Assembly (NCBI RefSeq): GCF_000499385.1
Contig: NW_013655128.1
Span: forward strand, 5,001-69,000
DNA: 64,000 bases
From: Eimeria necatrix
Taxonomy: Eukaryota > Apicomplexa > Conoidasida > Eucoccidiorida > Eimeriidae
Direction: 5' to 3'
Shown in pieces: positions 1-11,400 of the stretch. The translations under genes and the position numbers were made by a program. Position 1 is the first letter of the stretch; each line of letters opens with the position of its first letter. The notes beneath the pieces are model-generated. The model was not told where the DNA came from. It saw nothing but the letters and a program-made list of their open reading frames with translations, and did no database searches.

Positions 1-2
1 AC

Positions 3-281
3 CGCCACTACTTTCACTCGATGCTTTCTGTTTTGCTTCCGATTTTATTCAAGTCGAACTGCGCCGCTGCAGCTGTACCTCTGTCAGGCTCTGCAGAAGC
101 TGCTGCGTCGGCTACAGTCGAGCAGCAGCAGCAGCAGCAGGAGCAGCAGTCTGCTGCTCTTTCAATCAGCGGGGCCTTTGAGGCACTGCCTCTTAGCGGC
201 ACGATGAGGCATATCGCGACGACTGCTGTCAAGAACGCCCCCACGCCGAACGTCCTGTCAGCAGACCGTGTTATTAGTTGC
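3..281 (+). CDS. Partial exon with polyglutamine run at the left window edge
   Basis: An open frame enters from the left edge and runs to about position 281. It encodes Ala-rich sequence, a Gln run from a CAG tract (about 121-150), and then a more complex stretch ending near a possible GT donor at about 270. Mixed composition around the Gln run makes this frame look more protein-like than the antisense frame, which is Cys/Ala-rich. Homopolymeric Gln and Ala runs are typical of Eimeria coding sequence. I do not recognise the protein, and both exon ends are uncertain. Confidence 0.3.
121..150 (+). repeat. (CAG)n tract
   Basis: Seven CAG units in a row are followed by a GAG and two further CAGs. 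The plus-strand frame reads Gln. This is the first of several CAG/CTG tracts in the window. Confidence 0.85.
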
Positions 282-606
282 ATATATTTTCTTCAACTGT
301 GTTTCTGTTTCTATCTGTTCTCCTTTTCTTTGCAATAACCCTCAATCTCGCTCTGCACGAGTCCAGTTGCCTCTGTCCATTTGCCCTTGTAATATTGCAA
401 CCGTGTCTTTGCAGTTTTTTCTGGCTTCCGTCTTTCCAGCTGCTTTCTTCCCAATTCCCTTCTCTTGTTCTTCCTGCCCCATCTCTCAGTTTCTAGCTCA
501 CTGCTGCTCTCCGTGTGCCGCCTCGAAGCGCCTGCCAGAGTGCCTCTCAGTGTTGCGGCCTGCCTGCGGCTCCCTCTGTCACTCTAGCGGCTGTTTCCTC
601 TTTAGT

Positions 607-790
607 GCAACTCCTTGCTGCTGCACTTTGAGATTTTCTCCGTCTGCCTCGGGCTTAGAGCCCACAAACTCCGACTTCTTGTTCCGAGTCGGTCTGCTGC
701 GTTCAGAGCTTCAATGCTTCTTGCGGAACAGCGAGTTGTTTCCCTTTCATACGCCAAGGGCTATGAACTTAGCCCTACAGGTAAAATGGG
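607..790 (+). CDS. Candidate terminal or internal exon, unrecognised
   Basis: A pyrimidine-rich stretch ending in TAG at about 606 could be a 3' splice site. The frame after it stays open to a stop at about 790, or to a possible GT donor at about 782. The translated segment is compositionally normal (it includes LLAEQRVVSLSYAKGYELSP), unlike the Cys/Leu-rich reading of a longer overlapping frame. No family is recognised. It may belong to the same plus-strand gene as the exon at the left edge, but no intermediate exons could be fixed. Confidence 0.25.
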
Positions 791-938
791 ATAGCGAAGT
801 CTCCAAGCTGCTCAAGGGAAAATGATTCCAGGCCTGGCTAGGCTCTGAGAGCAGGCAGCAGACAGTAATGGTAAAACCCGTGGCCGAGAGGTGGCCTTGT
901 GTCTTTCTTATTACTGCTGGGGAGTGACGGATGGAGAT

Positions 939-1136
939 TTAGAGGATTAGGTTTTGTGCTGCAGACGTATGCTTGCTGACAAACTTTGTAAGCTCTTCTT
1001 TGGCTTTGCGTCGGCTAGAGAGTTGGACTCCTCTGTGCCTTCCCAGCATTAACGACAGGCAAGTCGTGGGTTCTTCTTCTACTTGTTTCATTGTGTCTTG
1101 CTCGATCATTGCATAGCTTTGTATCTGCAGCTCCAT
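939..1136 (-). CDS. Candidate terminal exon on the minus strand, unrecognised
   Basis: The minus-strand frame of 65 codons is rich in Glu, Lys, Gln and Ser and ends with a stop at 939. It is preceded on that strand by a possible AG acceptor. Upstream on the same strand (about 1504-1240) lies a CAG-rich stretch reading Ala/Ser/Gln with Lys and Glu. Together they could be the 3' part of a minus-strand gene. Composition is the only evidence and no domain is recognised. Confidence 0.28.
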   Translation of the reverse strand: MELQIQSYAMIEQDTMKQVEEEPTTCLSLMLGRHRGVQLSSRRKAKEELTKFVSKHTSAAQNLIL

Positions 1137-1239
1137 CTCTGCATTTCATCTTTTGCAGTTCCTGTTGTTACGGATTGTCTGTTTCGTGGTTTTGTTTGTT
1201 TCCCTTCATCAGCGCAGCTGTATTAGTGTCTGCATGCCA

Positions 1240-1504
1240 TTGTTCGCCTCTGCTGTCTGCTGCTGCTGCTTGCGGTATTTACTTGATGCTACCCTTGCTG
1301 CTGCTGCTACTTGCTGCTGCTGGCTGCCGCTGCCGCTTCTTGCTGGCACTGCTGCATGCTGCCGCTGCTTGTTGCTGCTGCTTCGTTCCTCTTCTTGCTG
1401 CTGGCCTGCACGCCCATCGCTTTGTTTCGCTCCTCAGTTTTTGCTGCATCATTGGGTCTTCCGTATCCCCGTTTGTGTCTTTGCATGAATATGCCAGGAA
1501 ACAT
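1240..1504 (-). repeat. Degenerate GCT/CAG tract, possibly coding on the minus strand
   Basis: Interrupted GCT repeats (CAG on the minus strand) dominate this stretch. The minus strand reads Ala, Ser and Gln runs mixed with charged residues. The plus strand reads Leu, Cys and Ala in all frames. It may be an exon of the minus-strand candidate gene ending at 939, or non-coding repeat. Confidence 0.45.
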
Positions 1505-3129
1505 CAGGCCCCCTCTTTGCTTATGTCTTCGCTCCTACCTGCCTGCTCTTTGTTTTTGGTTCTTCTTCCTTGCTGTCTGTCTCCGAGTCAGTGCCTGTAG
1601 TGCTTCAGCTGTGTCTCTCCTTTGCCTACTGTTACTCCCTTTCTTGTCCAGTTTCTTTCGCGTTGCTTATTCGTGTTGCTTTTTTCTTCCGTTCCCGAAT
1701 ATGCATGCATTAACATGCCCTTATATTGCTCGTTGCATCTTTCACGTGCCCGCGAGGGCACTCATCGCTCACGTATCTGTCTGCCTTTCTCTGTGTGTAG
1801 TAGAGCTTACCTTCAAACTGTCACTCATCTTTTTTTGTGTCCTCCTTAGGGGGTTCCTACACGCCTACATTCGCTATTTGACTCCTCGTCTCGCGTTTGT
1901 CTGCCTTTCCTCCCCAGCGGACTCCATCAGATTCCACCAACTCGCGAACCACTGCAATAAATTATTCGCGGTACTTTCCCTAGAGAACGTAGCATTTAGG
2001 ATTTATGCTCAGAGTTTTTGGCTTCGTGACGGGCAAAGGTTTGGGAACTTAGGGTTTATGGCTCATGCATGAAATCCATCAGTGCGTCGCCACAACTTCT
2101 TCGGCGTGCGGCTGTGGATCCTGCGCCGAAAGGCTTACGGCTTGGGGTTAGAAGCTTAGGATTTCTGTTGCAGATGCTGACAAACACCGGATGTCTTGCT
2201 GCCATAGAAACTTCCCTGGAGTATGCACCATACGCTCTGCGTAAGTTTAAACCCTGCGTCCTTACTTCTGGCCTCCGAGTCTTCGTGTGGGCTGTGGGTG
2301 AGGGGCTAGAGTGCTTTTTTGGCTTTGCTTACAGCGCGGTGCTTGTGGGGAGATATTTCGCTGCTGCACTGCGCACTGTTCGTGCCTTCTCTTTCTCAAT
2401 ACTTCTCGTCTGCATTTGGAGATGAGTACAAAACAGACGCTTCCAAGCAACAAAGGTTAGGATACCACCAAAGAATGAGCCTGAAATGACGAAGTTCCAA
2501 CTCCTGTGGAAAAACCCTAAACCTCAGAGACATGCAGTCTTCTGGCACCAATCAAAACCCAGTGTAGCAGGCCGGAAGGCGGGGGCTGCTGATGAAGTTC
2601 GGTGCTGGGTTGTAGGGCCGGGGGTGCAGGGTCTGAGGCTCACTTGGCTTCTACTGTGTGCGTGATGAAGCGTCCTTTCTCTGTACGCGAGTGCCACTGA
2701 GTTAATTCAAAACGGAAAGCGTCCTGCCCACGCTTACGTTGAGACGACGGTGAGGCTGCAGGAAAGGCGGCTTAGGTTCTAGGGTGGAGCCGCGAAACTG
2801 CCACTGGAGAGGCCCTTAGCCGCAGCAAGCTCCGTCCCCTTGATCTTACTTACTTTGCCCGTGGCTGTGCGTATCGGATCAAGGTGGTAGCCCAGTGCTT
2901 AGTCTTTGTGTGCAGGACGAAAAGGTGTACGTTTGGCTAACGGCGGAGTTCTTCTTCTTTTGCTGCGTTCCAAGATGGATCAGTAAGATAGGCTGTAGCT
3001 GCTGCACTTAATGCAACCCTCCTGCAAATGCAGCTTGCTGCTGCCCTCTACTCTAAAGGCAGCAATATGAACGAAGCAGCAGCACACAGCAGCAATGGCA
3101 GCAGATAGCAAAGCCCCGTAGATGTCATC
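1505..3129. other. No supportable gene; degenerate telomere-like motifs
   Basis: Pyrimidine-rich sequence is followed, from about 1990 to 2530, by scattered TTTAGGG/AAACCCT-like words such as TTAGGGTTTATGG and AAACCCTAAACC. A 118-codon plus-strand frame covers the telomere-like part but looks like a chance reading of repeat DNA. CAG/TGC clusters occur at about 2995-3115. Confidence 0.5.
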
Positions 3130-3594
3130 CTAGCTGTGGTTGGTGCGAGTGCGAGCCAAGCAGGTTATAGGGCTTCTGTTGTGACTGCAGACGTATCTAC
3201 GGCGCTTGTGGAGCAACTGGCAAAGTGGATTCGCGAGCAGCAACCGTTCCTTTTCATAACTGATATCCCTCCTCTTGTCCACACCCCGCAGCAAAAGTGA
3301 GCACATGCAGCGGCGACACCCAAAACTGCTTCTGCTCTTCAGCGCGTAGATACTTGGTGCTCTGACCACAACAGCAGGAGCAGGAGCCCTGCACTGCGAA
3401 GGACAGCCAATATCTGCAGCAGCAGCGGCGAAGCAATGGGCAGCAGCAGTACCAGCATGCTGTGGCATTTCTGCATTCTTCCTGCCTATTTTCTCTCCTT
3501 TGCCTCGTTCGCTTTTTTTTGCTACATTAGCAGTTGCTGCGGCTGCAGTGCTGCAATATATGAGTTTCGTTTCGCGTTTGTCTCTTGTGCCCAT
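3130..3594 (-). CDS. Unrecognised Ala-rich open frame, minus strand
   Basis: The frame of 154 codons on the minus strand begins with a Lys/Glu/Arg-rich segment interrupted by Ala runs from GCN tracts, and ends in Arg/Cys/Leu-rich sequence. The N-terminal half looks plausibly coding; the second half is doubtful, and a competing minus-strand frame overlaps it. An exon boundary may be hidden here. No domain, signal peptide or membrane helix is clear. Confidence 0.22.
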   Translation of the reverse strand: MGTRDKRETKLIYCSTAAAATANVAKKSERGKGEKIGRKNAEMPQHAGTAAAHCFAAAAADIGCPSQCRAPAPAVVVRAPSIYALKSRSSFGCRRCMCSLLLRGVDKRRDISYEKERLLLANPLCQLLHKRRRYVCSHNRSPITCLARTRTNHS

Positions 3595-3651
3595 ATGAGC
3601 GCTTTACTCGAACCCTACAGGCCCAGCTGCCTGCAATAAAGGGTCTAGGAT

Positions 3652-4277
3652 TTAGATGAGTTTCTTCATTTTTTTGTCTCCAAATGCGTCTTCAATTTCC
3701 CCCCTTCGGTTTGTAGCTCTTGTAAAGAGGAAGAATAGTCGCAGAAGCAGCGTACGCTTGTAGATAGAGAGGAGCGTTCTGTTTGGACAATGTACTGAGA
3801 ACTTTCGTTTAAAGGTTAGGCGGCCTCGTGCGCAGTGGGTACTGTTGACTTTGCAACGAAACTCGTTGATTGCCTGACTTTTTGGCCTATGTGAGAACAT
3901 GAGATCCCCGGAATAATAGGCAAAAGAAGGTCCTCCACGCTGTGCATCCCTGCAGCTGACCAGCAACTGACTTCTGCAAAAATTGCAGAAAGACTCTATC
4001 AACATATTAGGGCTGCCACTGCGATTGATTTGGGCGACCAAACACAAAAAAGATCCATTTGATGTACACCAGGAAAGCCGCAGCCTCGAGCTGAGACAGC
4101 GGCTGCTTCGTGTAAGCGTAAAGCAGCCTGTTTAGCTGCATTCAAGCTCATCCTTTTCCCAGACGCTAGGATTGGTGGGTGGCGTCGGCATGTCATCGGT
4201 ATGTACGTTGCTGTCCGTGTAATCGCCTGCATTTCGCCTTTCTTCGTTACGGGAGTATGCAACTGAAACTGCCTCAT
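3652..4277 (-). CDS. Possible minus-strand exon pair, unrecognised
   Basis: Two overlapping minus-strand frames (4277-3999 and 4047-3652) look moderately protein-like. The second ends in a charged tail (EIEDAFGDKKMKKLI) before its stop at 3652. They could be consecutive exons of one small gene, but I could not fix splice sites. No family is recognised. Confidence 0.2.
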
Positions 4278-4379
4278 GCCTCAATATGATGCAGCATGCA
4301 GTGGCCTTTGGAGCCGTTCGTGAATCGCTGCACTGAACACAACCTGAAAAAAAATTCACTGTTCTGGGCATTTCGAAGT

Positions 4380-5555
4380 TGGCGATGCAGCGCTCAAAGA
4401 GCGACCGAAGCTCAGCAACAACCCATTTCCCCTTTCCCTCTTTCTCTCTCTCTATACTTTGGACTATATTTATTACTGTTCGTGTTTTGAAAACCTATAG
4501 CTCTGCGTATTTTCGCGCCCCTGCGTGCTCGTTTCCTGTATGTCTTTCGCCACTGCTTCCCTCCTTTGCTACTTTAGGGCACGCTTCATTTGGGAGGTTC
4601 TCGCAGACAGCGAAATAGCCGCTACTGCTCCTGCTGTTGCGGTGCTGCTGCTAGTGCCTTTTTGTTAGGCATGCCTGTCCTGCACTTCACTCACAGCCCA
4701 CAACTCCCATTTTAGGCCTGCCAGCTTTGTTACCCAACTGGTGGCTCAACGATCTGGGGCTTAAAACTTACTCCTGCGAGTGCATTGTGCACCGAAATTG
4801 CATCCAGATGCAAGTTAGCGTTGTAAGACCCTAAAGCTAGGCAGTTTGCGCTGCCGGCCCGCCCCTACGCCGTCTGCATGCATAGAGGAGGAGAACGCTG
4901 GGCAGCTTACGGCGAACTGCTCATCCTTATAACTGAGCGCTAAGCCAACGGCAGAGCAGCTCAATGTTGGAAACAACAAAGTGGACGTACTGTGAACAGG
5001 TGGAGTACTTCTACAGTTCCTTCAACATGGGAAAGAGCATCCAGGATGCAGTTGCGTGCACCGATTTCTAAATGACTCCTGTTTAAACAGGTACGAAATA
5101 CGCTGATAGTAGCCAACAGCCTGAACTACAACTAACTGTTCGACAGCCGCTACTCAATGCGCATACAGCAAAGACCCTTGCTCCAGTCTACGTCTATCAC
5201 CGTAATTCTGAGGGTACAGGCTTATCACTACACCGTACCCACGCAACACCTTCTACAATGCAACCTCCTCCTGAAGCGTGCTACGCAGCTGTTCTGACCA
5301 GGGCCCAACTTTGGACTTCAGAGTGACAATAAAACGTCTACGTCTTGAGTTTCCAGCGTTTAAGGTACACGCAGGAACAAGGAAGAAAATTCTGCTGTTG
5401 CTGCCAATGCAGCTGCCACAACTCATCAGTCGTATCAGCAGCAGTGGATATTGTCGATCGAGCAGAGACACAGCAGACCTCTAAGCTCCAGGCCTTCATA
5501 CTTGGCACCAAACTTCAACAAATAAAGCAGCCAACGCGTTCCGTCCAACTCAAAT
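4380..5555. other. Intergenic; one weak open frame
   Basis: No gene can be supported. A short minus-strand frame at 5471-5253 contains a basic run followed by a plausible soluble sequence (FIVTLKSKVGPWSEQ), but it has no partner exon and lies in the downstream region of BRX1. It may be chance. Confidence 0.4.
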
Positions 5556-8408
5556 TCATGACGTAGGGTCTTGTGCTTTGGAGGCTCGTAATTTCCGTTT
5601 TTCTTTGCTCGGCAAAATGCCGGTGCCAAATACATCTTCATTTGCGATTTTGCTCTTTGGCGCGTCCTTCAACACGGCTTCTTCGTACAGCTACGCAGGT
5701 CATGCATCAGCAACCACAAACCACAAATCCTACTAATAAAAGTTCAAATCTGGACTAGAGACCACGCGCGAACGCCGCAGCTCTGCGCAGGTCCTCGTTA
5801 AGTGCAGTACGGCACTGGGCTAAATGTGGTGTGTTGAAAAATCAATCGCTTGTTACCTTTCTCTTCTCCTTCTGTCCCTGCCGCCTCGCGAAAGCGATAG
5901 CAGCCTGAAGGCGTCGAGGCCTCAACAGCTGCATACAAACGGAATACACCCCTAATCTTCAAAATGGTATCATCAAACAAGCAGACCCGGGTACATTAAG
6001 CACGGGAACTCTATACGCTAAACGCCTGCTGCTGAAATCAGGAGCTCCTGTTGGTGCCTGCTTTTGCAAACAAGATCCCGGCTCGGCGCGCAAAAAGTGA
6101 CGCTCAGTGCTTCACACGTTGAGTTTCGGTGGCTGACGTCTTCAACTTAGCAGGGTTCTTACGTCCAATGTTCTGACAAACTCGGTATTTCGCCAAAGGG
6201 TCTTGCCACAGAAGCTCCCTTCCAAGATCTTTACTGGGTCCAGCACGAAACGAGGTCCTGAGCCAGACCCTCAACGGCAAGCACTCACCTTCATGCACTA
6301 TACAGTAGGCCCACATTCAAAACAAAAACGCTAAACCGTCTATTCACTGGAGCTTTTCGCATTTTTCCACTGTAATTAATGGCTCGCTGGGCTCCTAAAC
6401 ACTAAATGAAAAGCCCACAACGCTAGCACTGCATGCAGCTCCCTGCGCTCCAGGCCTAGATGCTAACGCGTTCGCTTTCCAAATTACACCCCAGGTCCAC
6501 AGCCCTCAATTTTACCAATTTCAATAAAAGTCTGTCTGTGGGGATTGTTCGCATCCCCGCCCTCCCCCACTACCAATGGGGCAATCTGAACGGCCACAAA
6601 TCACAGAACCCTGAACCCCAAATTCAAACCCTAGCTACCACAGAACCGCAAACACACAAGGAAACACGCCTGTGAAATTTAACTGGTGCATCATCCACCC
6701 TAAATCACAAAGGTAACATGCCTGGTAGTGCCTGAACCAGATGCGGTTGTCCGAGACAAAGAAAGACATCGCATGATCAAAGAAAGGCTTCGATTTAGGA
6801 TGGTTCCTGGGAGTTCCAAACACCTAAGCGCAAGTTACAGACCGTCAACCCCTTCAAAAGTTTCTCTTTAACGTAAAGGGAAGCATGAGCCCCTTCGCCT
6901 GTACCGATGAGTAACCCCATTCTTAACTGCCACATCCCACCTGCACAAAGAGCTCCTTGAGGACTCGGTAATGAGGATCTCCATCGAATTCTGATCCGAA
7001 TATTAGCAGAGGCCGAGAGTGCAGCAGACAGTTTCCCGACAGGCGGAGTTCGCTCAGAGTTTCCACTGAAGCGCAAAACCCCAAGCCCTACACCCCAAAT
7101 ACTAGGAAGCAAACGTGGATTACAAACTGGAAAACGTGGCGTAGAGTTTAGGAAACGAGTCTTAACGTGCAGCCAAAGGCAGCCCCGAAGTTACACCCTG
7201 GATTGCCGGATCCAACACCCTACCGTTCATCAACCTGCCAATGAAGGTGGGACCGAGAGGTACTTTAGCGACATGCAGCAGCGCGTCATTTTTCCGCTGT
7301 TCCAAATACAGCACACTATTGCACCTGCAGCAGCAGCAGCAGCAGCAAAAGCGGAGAAGCTCGCCATGTCACAGCATGAACAGCAGCGACAGCGCCACAA
7401 GCCTAAGACACGTTTGCAGACCATATAAACACTCGCACGCAGCAGCAGTCTGGCAAAACGGGCAGCAGCAACAGCAGCAGAAACGTACGACCGCAGCTGG
7501 CAGAGCTCGGCAATGCTTTGAAGCTTCTCCTTCTTCTCCCATTTCGTCTGCGACAGAACAAAACCCAGAGCCCAAACTAAATACGGGGACGCGAGCCAGC
7601 GCTTCCCGCGGGAGCGTTTGGAATAGTTGCTTCGACTTTTCTCCATAATGGACCCTAATTCTGTTGGCATTCCCTTCAATGGTGCCGAAACGCTCATTGT
7701 GTAGCTTCGCCCCAAGCCAGGGTTTGCGGGGTGCAGTCTGAGACTTGCCTCTGACTTGTGATGCGGAAGGAGCTTCTTCAAATCTTCTATGAGGTGCCGA
7801 GACCTCGCAGAAATGCCGCGGCTGCCCAGCACCAAAACGCGCTGACGATTCAGCCACCGTGTTTCTCTTCGAAGGTACTCCGCATCCTCCAGCAGGTACG
7901 GATCTGCTGCGGCAGCGGCGTCTATTGCTGCTGCGCTGTCAGCTGCATCGGCTGCTGCGTCATTCTCCGCCGATGGTGAGCCCTCAAGTGGAGCAGCTGC
8001 TGTTGTTTCTGTCTTTTCACTTTGGTCCAAGGAGTTACTTGCTGCGCCATCCCCCTTGCCTTCCATGTCGGTAGTTTGGTGCCTGTCTTGGGGGAACTGG
8101 TGTTGCTGCTGCTGCTGTCTACGTCGCTTTTTGCTTCCGTGCTCATCTTGCTGATGATGCACTCCAGCCGCCTGTGGCGGCTGCTGCTCCGGTTGCTGCT
8201 TTTCCTGCTGGAGCCGTGCCTGCTTCCTCGGTCTCTTCGGGAACGAAGTGGTCGCTGGTGCTCCACATTCTCCTTTGGCACTTGAAGCAGGCCGTTTCCG
8301 AAGTGCTTTATGCGCCTTATTAGTTGCTTCTTGTATTGCAGCGGCTGCTGCTTCCGGCGTTGCCTCAGCTGCCTTCCGCGCAGCTGCCGCTACTTCCTTG
8401 CGGCCCAT
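5556..8408 (-). CDS. BRX1: BRX1, 60S ribosome biogenesis factor (Brix domain), nine exons
   Basis: This nucleolar Brix-domain protein is needed for pre-60S assembly. Exons on the minus strand are 8408-7749, 7547-7489, 7324-7224, 7065-6941, 6823-6722, 6585-6516, 6257-6163, 5928-5857 and 5690-5556. They join in frame to 472 residues. Residues 1-180 are a low-complexity Ala/Gln/Lys-rich extension with KKRRR, probably nuclear-targeting. The Brix domain starts at about 187 (NRQRVLVLGSRGISARSRHL). Later exons carry GNCLLHSRPLL, TPRNHPKSKPFFDH, DNRIWFRHY, IEIGPRFVLDPVKI and EGSFCGKTLW, all in the order of eukaryotic BRX1. A basic tail closes the protein. Introns 1 and 5 appear to use GC donors (GCAAGT, GCATGT). 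The product name is secure. Individual splice sites are inferred; the fifth donor is the weakest. Confidence 0.9.
6400..7215. repeat. Degenerate AAACCCT telomere-like words within BRX1 introns
   Basis: Scattered words such as GAACCCTGAACCCC, AAACCCTAGC, CCCCAAGCCCTACACCCC and CAACACCCTACC lie mainly in the introns of BRX1, with exons between them. None forms a perfect array. Interstitial telomere-like repeats of this type are known from Eimeria repeat-rich segments. Confidence 0.55.
7325..7348. repeat. CTG/CAG triplet tract serving as a BRX1 splice acceptor
   Basis: Six CAG units on the plus strand read as CTG repeats on the coding strand. The last CAG directly abuts BRX1 exon 3 at 7324, so the repeat supplies the 3' splice site of intron 2. 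Conserved BRX1 sequence resumes immediately after it. Confidence 0.7.
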
Positions 8409-11400
8409 TCCACGAAGCTCCGTATAGTCACGAAAGTGGTCACGCCCTCCTTACTTGAAGATTTTCTTCCACATATGAACCTCGACAATAGAAGAAGGTG
8501 CAAAACAGAAGCCCGGCGAACGTACAGCCAATGGTAGCCGCATTTCGGCCCCCACAAAGTGCATGCGGGTACATTTCGGCATGGTAATATAGGGTGCCCT
8601 CTCTCCTATATTATGATACATGTTGTAACGTTGATACAATAACTTATGATGCTTCCTATTCATGCCTCAACTAAGGTCCAACTGGAACCTGGGGTAACCT
8701 CTACGTAAACTGTAGTGTTGCATGTACAGCGCTGCAATCTGGAAAACTAAACTGCCACTTCTAAATTCTTTTCGAATTCTCGCGAATTTGAAAAGAATTT
8801 AGAAGTGCATAAATATTAGGAAGGTAAAAGAAATTGGGGTTCTAGTGCTTCAGGCAGTGGATATAACTAGTTAGGAACTCCTTGAGGCAATTGACTTCGT
8901 CTTTCCTTCCAGTATGGTCCGATCACACAGGAAGCATGATTGTAGTACTGCAAGTTCCACTAGAACACAGCAGTGTTAAAACTGATTAAGGTCATATTAG
9001 TGGAGTCTTCCTGTAACACTTTTGTCTCTAGATTAGCTACTGTTTAGGCCATAACCGCGATGGGGTGACCTCCATAGTTCCCTTCCAGGTGCCTTTCAGC
9101 AATAGAGGCGCGGCGTCATAAAGTCACTATAAACTTCTAAGCCCTCGACTTACTGAAGACTGAGACAAATTTTTTTACGCCGTCCTGTCGGATAAAACAC
9201 TGTACAGTACTGATATTTGGAGGCGCTACTTGGTGGCGCCACCAGTCGTGGAATAGGGCATGACAATTTCAGGGCATTCTTTAAAATAAATGTATTGCGT
9301 CAATGAGACGCAGCCGCACGCCGCACCTGATGCGCAGCATTAGATGCCTGTAGTGGGTTCGATAATGCGATACTAGTAAGCCATATACGATTTTATGGCA
9401 TGCTTTAGACTCTCCTGTTCCACTTACTGCTTGCCTGAGCTGTTCGGACCTCCGAGCAAAAGAAATGCGGATACTCCATGCCAGGAGCAGTGTTCTCGTG
9501 CTCAGTGTCTGGCCGCAAGCAGACTAGGCGGCGTGGAGGTCGTGTACTGGCTGCGTTTCCTTCGAGAACTAACACGTTGGACAGCATGTCTAAGCCTGAT
9601 TTCAGACTGGTAGTATATGCGATCTACGAGGAGCAGTGCGCCGTGGTCACGAAAAGATCTGTTCAGGCCGGCCTAGGGATACAGCAAGGAGCTGAAGAGC
9701 GGTTATCCAATCATGCAGTGATATAGCCTATTTAAAAATGTTCCAGTGGAGTGCGGCTTCTGCTGAGTGCATTAGAATCGTGAAGAAGTTCCGTTCTACT
9801 CCAGCCGACGCCGCAGCACAGTCCCTGAAAGTGCATGAGCTAGAACGTTTCCGTTAGACATATGTTCGACAAAAAGCGCAGTCGCACAATGGTGGCCTGT
9901 GCAGGACAGGCGGATCTCGTGCTTCCATACCAGGAAGGCGACCTCGCCCAGTTTCCACTTAGTGTCGTCTTGGTCAGATCCTTGATGACTGAAACGGAGA
10001 GGGCGATGCGTTACGGGACATGGCAGAAGTACTGTCTCACAAGGAAGTAGTCGGCAACACTGGGAGGCTTGTAACAACGGACACAAGGTTTTTGCTAGGA
10101 CCAATTAAACGTCGGGAAAGGAAAAAGGACTTGAGAGTTGTCCGAAGATGGCACTACCGTGATTCGGAGTTTGAATGCGCGATTCTATCCCTATAGGTAG
10201 GCTCCTATCTATTTCTGGACACACAGGTACGCCAGAAACGGGAAAATTATGCAAAAAAACACCACGCGCTACTTTTGTCTATCTGCTTGGCTATTTTTCG
10301 CCCTGAAACTATTATCTCTCGCACTTACGAGCTGCGTGTCTAATTGCAGCACATATTGGGCCTGACCGTTGGGAGCAGAGTGTCTTTTCAACTTTTTTAA
10401 TTTCCACTTCAGCACTCCTGTCTTCGTATTTTGAACTGTATGACGCATTTTGGGGCTATCTTGAAGAGCTGCAAATCAACAATATCCCTCCTCATCACAA
10501 TGCTTCGCTTGGCACGTTAAGGAGTTTCTGTGCGTGTGTGCGTTTTTTCCGCCCCACTGCGTTCTGACCGCGTGTGTCTTTCTCATATTTGTGGCGACGG
10601 CGTTGTTTGTTGGCGCCGCTCTTTTTTTTGTTTCGCGGCTGTTGTGTCGTGTCTTGCTATGGGTCCGCTTCACGAGGTTACCCTCTATTTACCGCCTCCT
10701 CCACCGCCAATGCGAACGCTATTCCTCTCTACAACGCCTCTGCCACTCGCGCTGCTGCCGGGTGTTCTCACGTGTGCCTATCCTTTGAATGCTGGAGTGC
10801 ACTTCCTGCTACAACACATGGTAGAGCCATTACTCTTCTATTATACGTTATCTTTCCGTCACTTTCTGCTGGTTGTTCTATGCGCTATCCTTTCTTTTTG
10901 TCGCTCTGTTATTATTGTTGCCTATACTTTTTCCCTGCAGTCTGTTTGTTTTCATCTTGTTCCTTGAGCTCGTTTTAACCTACCGCAGTACCACCATGCT
11001 CATAGTAGTGCAGTGCAGTAAGTGAGATGGTTAGCAGGCTTTGACGTAGCCTGGCCCTCAAAAGAAGCCCCATAATTTCACGTGGAAGTGGGCATCGTCT
11101 CTCATTTCATTTTCACCCAATTTGCAGTTTTATTCCCGCTATTTTGGTTCTTGCTGCATATGTGTGAAAGCCAACGGACGACAGGCTCCTTGACGGTTAT
11201 GTGTCGTGGCAGGGGCAATTTAGAAGAACTCAAAAAATACCGAAGACACCGTGGAAAAAGCTTGTCATCGGCGGTTTTCAACTGTATGTCGCAGTGCCAA
11301 CACGCCCAGTATTAGTGAAGGGGCCGTAGTAACGAGTTTCGAGCTCACCGCATCTAGTGATGCCGGGCAAGTGTTTGCTGCTGAGCTACAGCTTGCCCCC

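Noticed and set aside
268..825. Plus-strand open frame of 185 codons
   Set aside because: Cys/Ser/Phe/Pro-rich reading of a pyrimidine-rich stretch with several possible splice acceptors inside; an overlapping frame from 607 looks more like protein.
2069..2425. Plus-strand frame of 118 codons
   Set aside because: It reads across degenerate telomere-like repeats and has no domain; likely chance.
7241..8310. Several frames antisense to BRX1
   Set aside because: They are Leu/Cys-rich shadows of the Gln/Ala-coding triplet tracts of BRX1.
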